Shown: piece by piece, positions 39,731 through 41,423 of the stretch
How positions within the stretch are numbered: position 1 is the first letter of the stretch
How the letters are laid out: each line of letters begins with the position of its first letter
Assembly (NCBI GenBank): GCA_002338505.1
Contig: DDIK01000120.1
Span: 1-41,423, forward strand
Direction of reading: 5' to 3'
DNA length: 41,423 bases
Origin: Bacteriovorax sp. UBA1852
GTDB lineage: Bacteria > Bdellovibrionota > Bacteriovoracia > Bacteriovoracales > Bacteriovoracaceae
Notes under the pieces: model-generated
Databases searched by the model: none
What the model saw: the letters and a program-made list of their open reading frames with translations, nothing else
Told to the model about the DNA's origin: nothing
Position numbers and translations under genes: made by a program

Positions 39731-40959
39731 AGTTCAGTTAACTTCTTGTATTGAATGAGGTCTCTAAAAACTCGGTTCATTGCTGAGATCTTTTGAGTTC
39801 TTTTATACTCATTGTGAGAGGCTTCCCCTTCACTGTTAATTCGATGAGATTCCTCATCAACTATCTGTACCTCAAAAGGGTAAAAGAACCTAACATCCTT
39901 AGCAATCAAAGAGGCATCAAGAGAAAGAACTTTTTTAGCTAGCTCATCGTCAGTTGCTTCCTTGGCAAGCTTTCTCAAACTCATAAATTCTTTTAAAAAT
40001 GGATTTTTATACCTAATTAACTGCCTGCATGTAAATTGAACAGACTTGTAAGACTGAGACGTATGCTCATTTCTATCTCCACTTCCTGATCCGAATAAAC
40101 ACTCAATGACCTCTCGATTTACTGCGGACAAAAACCTTTCCTCCGAGAGTTCGTTTCTAATGGCCATCTTAACTAGGCCTGAGTATTTTTTTCTAAACTC
40201 TTCAAGGTCGATGATTGTATTCACAGATCGACTTGGCTTAATATTATGAGGAATAACAATATTTTTTTCGACCAAGAATTTAGTAACGAGTAAAATATCA
40301 AATTTTGTTTTCGTAACAAAACGAACTCCTACTCTATCAAATAACTCCTCCGCAACATTTTCTGCCTTATGGAGTAACTTAATAATTACACTGTCTCTGG
40401 TTTTCTTTGCCTTAGTCTCAAAATCGACAAGTTGAATCTTCTTACCGTCAGAACGTAAATATAGATTATTTTCTTTATCACGGTGTAAATATTTATAAAA
40501 TCTATCAAAGATCTGAGTTTGGATAGCATTAAAATAATTAGAACGTAGATCTTTATCAACATGAAGAATTGTATGCATGACCTTGAGAACGATCTCAGCC
40601 CAAAGCCTCTCCTCTCTAGAAACGTCATTGTAACCAGAGGCCATAAGAAATAACTCTTTTACGTCGGTAATCATGTAAAGAGAATTTGGTATTCTAAAGT
40701 CTAAGCCGTCTTCATTACCTTCGCGGAGAAAGTATCTTTTTATAAACTGAAGAGACTCTTGGAAGTTACCAAATAACTCTGCCTGATTCACTGGATCACT
40801 AGGATCTGGGCCATAGCCCTTAAGGAAGCCAGTAACCTGCTCGCTACTTTTCACCTTTGTAAAAACAAAGTTTGAATCTAGTGTTGAAACGCCACCCATG
40901 ACGACATCAAAAATAGACCAGTCAAAAACATAGTTTTCTAAATATTCGCGTGTTCCCAA
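39727..40959 (-). CDS. Conserved protein of unknown function, possibly RelA/SpoT-like
   Basis: The 410-residue protein has no signal peptide or membrane segment. Its middle (DSVIIKLLHKAENVAEELFDRVGVRFVTKTKFDILLVTKFLVEKNIVIPHNIKPSRS) recalls the D-x-x-G-x-R core of the RelA/SpoT nucleotidyltransferase domain, and VEIRFVTK/QLVDFETK-like strands surround it. I recall related uncharacterised delta-proteobacterial proteins but cannot confirm this. The start is TTG 40959 with a weak AGG at -8; the next Met is residue 21. It converges with the hydrolase and is divergent from pgpA. No synthetase activity is claimed. Confidence 0.75.
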   Translation of the reverse strand: MGTREYLENYVFDWSIFDVVMGGVSTLDSNFVFTKVKSSEQVTGFLKGYGPDPSDPVNQAELFGNFQESLQFIKRYFLREGNEDGLDFRIPNSLYMITDVKELFLMASGYNDVSREERLWAEIVLKVMHTILHVDKDLRSNYFNAIQTQIFDRFYKYLHRDKENNLYLRSDGKKIQLVDFETKAKKTRDSVIIKLLHKAENVAEELFDRVGVRFVTKTKFDILLVTKFLVEKNIVIPHNIKPSRSVNTIIDLEEFRKKYSGLVKMAIRNELSEERFLSAVNREVIECLFGSGSGDRNEHTSQSYKSVQFTCRQLIRYKNPFLKEFMSLRKLAKEATDDELAKKVLSLDASLIAKDVRFFYPFEVQIVDEESHRINSEGEASHNEYKRTQKISAMNRVFRDLIQYKKLTEL

Positions 40960-41004
40960 ATTGTTACCTGTACAGTTAATTCCAATTAAAGTTATTATCT
41001 CTTA

Positions 41005-41423
41005 ATGAGCGATAATACAACCAAACCACCACTAAAAAATCTGGACATATTTTTCGTCACATTTTGTGGCAGTGGACTGTCTCCAAAGGCGCCTGGCACC
41101 GCTGGTAGTCTAGCAATTTTAATCCCCCTTATCATTCTAGGGCAATTTAATCCGCCCTTTTTCTTATACTTCCCAATATTAATTCCGCTTACATGCGGTA
41201 GCTGGTTTGTTATCACTAGCGTGGAAAAGAAATATGCTGTCGATGACCCTCCTTGGATAGTCATTGATGAAGTCATTGGAATGTGGATTGCTACTTTATT
41301 TATTTCGGAATACTCATTACTGGCGTTTATCTTATCATTTATATACTTCAGAGCTTTTGATATTATCAAACCTTGGCCTGTCTCTTATTTTTACAAACAA
41401 GCCTCAGCAGCAGGCAAACTTCT
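41005..41423 (+). CDS. pgpA: Phosphatidylglycerophosphatase A (3' part outside window)
   Basis: The 139 visible residues show the PgpA signatures: FFVTFCGSGLSPKAPGTAGSLA, DDPPWIVIDEVIGMWIA and FRAFDIIKPWP. PgpA removes the phosphate from phosphatidylglycerophosphate to give phosphatidylglycerol in the inner membrane. Hydrophobic segments match a polytopic protein. There is no Shine-Dalgarno before ATG 41005. A TATTAT (40993-40998) ends 6 nt upstream, so the mRNA may be leaderless. The C-terminus lies beyond the right edge. Confidence 0.94.
   Translation, partial: MSDNTTKPPLKNLDIFFVTFCGSGLSPKAPGTAGSLAILIPLIILGQFNPPFFLYFPILIPLTCGSWFVITSVEKKYAVDDPPWIVIDEVIGMWIATLFISEYSLLAFILSFIYFRAFDIIKPWPVSYFYKQASAAGKL

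Noticed and set aside
40995..41369. Minus-strand reading frame of 124 codons at the right edge
   Set aside because: It is antisense to pgpA, whose conserved motifs fix the plus strand as coding.

Overview
This is a 41.4 kb AT-rich stretch of a bacterial chromosome. The gene content suggests a flagellated Gram-negative of the Bdellovibrio/Bacteriovorax group, most like a marine Bacteriovoracales member. The clues are paired short flagellins, a Tad (Flp) pilus locus, LolA and Slt envelope genes, a compact Rhs protein and many small exported proteins. That placement is inference: there is no rRNA or tRNA here. No phage, insertion sequence or CRISPR array was seen.

Layout. 1-4439 (minus): glmU-glmS-uvrD/pcrA, with the helicase cut by the left edge. 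4680-8020 (plus): lon with a clear terminator, then a single-domain response regulator and a small membrane-anchored protein. 8021-14671: an exported-protein island. It holds three tiny single-cysteine secreted proteins, a class 3 aldehyde dehydrogenase whose start lies in a 13-bp perfect inverted repeat, a large secreted coiled-coil/P-domain protein, and a toxin-less Rhs/YD-repeat protein. Three genes of this island have good sigma-54 promoter matches, and the Rhs gene has a sigma-28-like one. 14764-22625 (minus): a ten-gene Tad pilus operon. It has two Flp-type pilins, three further GQ...E pseudopilins, a prepilin peptidase, CpaB, a secretin, a single protein that fuses the TadZ (MinD-like) and TadA/CpaF ATPases, and one TadB. 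22826-22999 (plus): a 6S RNA gene that I recognise from its sequence and fold, divergent from flp. 23000-24972 (minus): a histidine kinase and CheY-like regulator pair.

25094-29185: an unknown protein with a LolA-family protein (plus), facing a lipoprotein Slt-type lytic transglycosylase and an RmlD-like reductase (minus). 29305-31301 (minus): two flagellins with sigma-28-like promoters; one has a five-codon leader ORF, the other a double-hairpin leader. 31554-33244 (plus): a GNAT protein and a YfiM-like exported protein under a perfect sigma-54 match. 33251-34966 (minus): a UbiB/ABC1 kinase-like protein. 35065-39730 (plus): an exported unknown, a Cys-rich protein, greA, recG, a degenerate FHA-like protein and an alpha/beta hydrolase. 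39727-40959 (minus): an unknown conserved protein. 41005-end (plus): pgpA, cut by the right edge.

The window is mainly an envelope, surface and motility region. The least ordinary signals are regulatory. Sigma-54 sites cluster on small secreted proteins. Several start codons have no Shine-Dalgarno but sit 6-7 nt after a -10 hexamer, which predicts leaderless mRNAs. Convergent gene pairs meet at or overlap their stop codons with no terminator between them. I ran no searches; promoter and family calls rest on reading motifs by eye.
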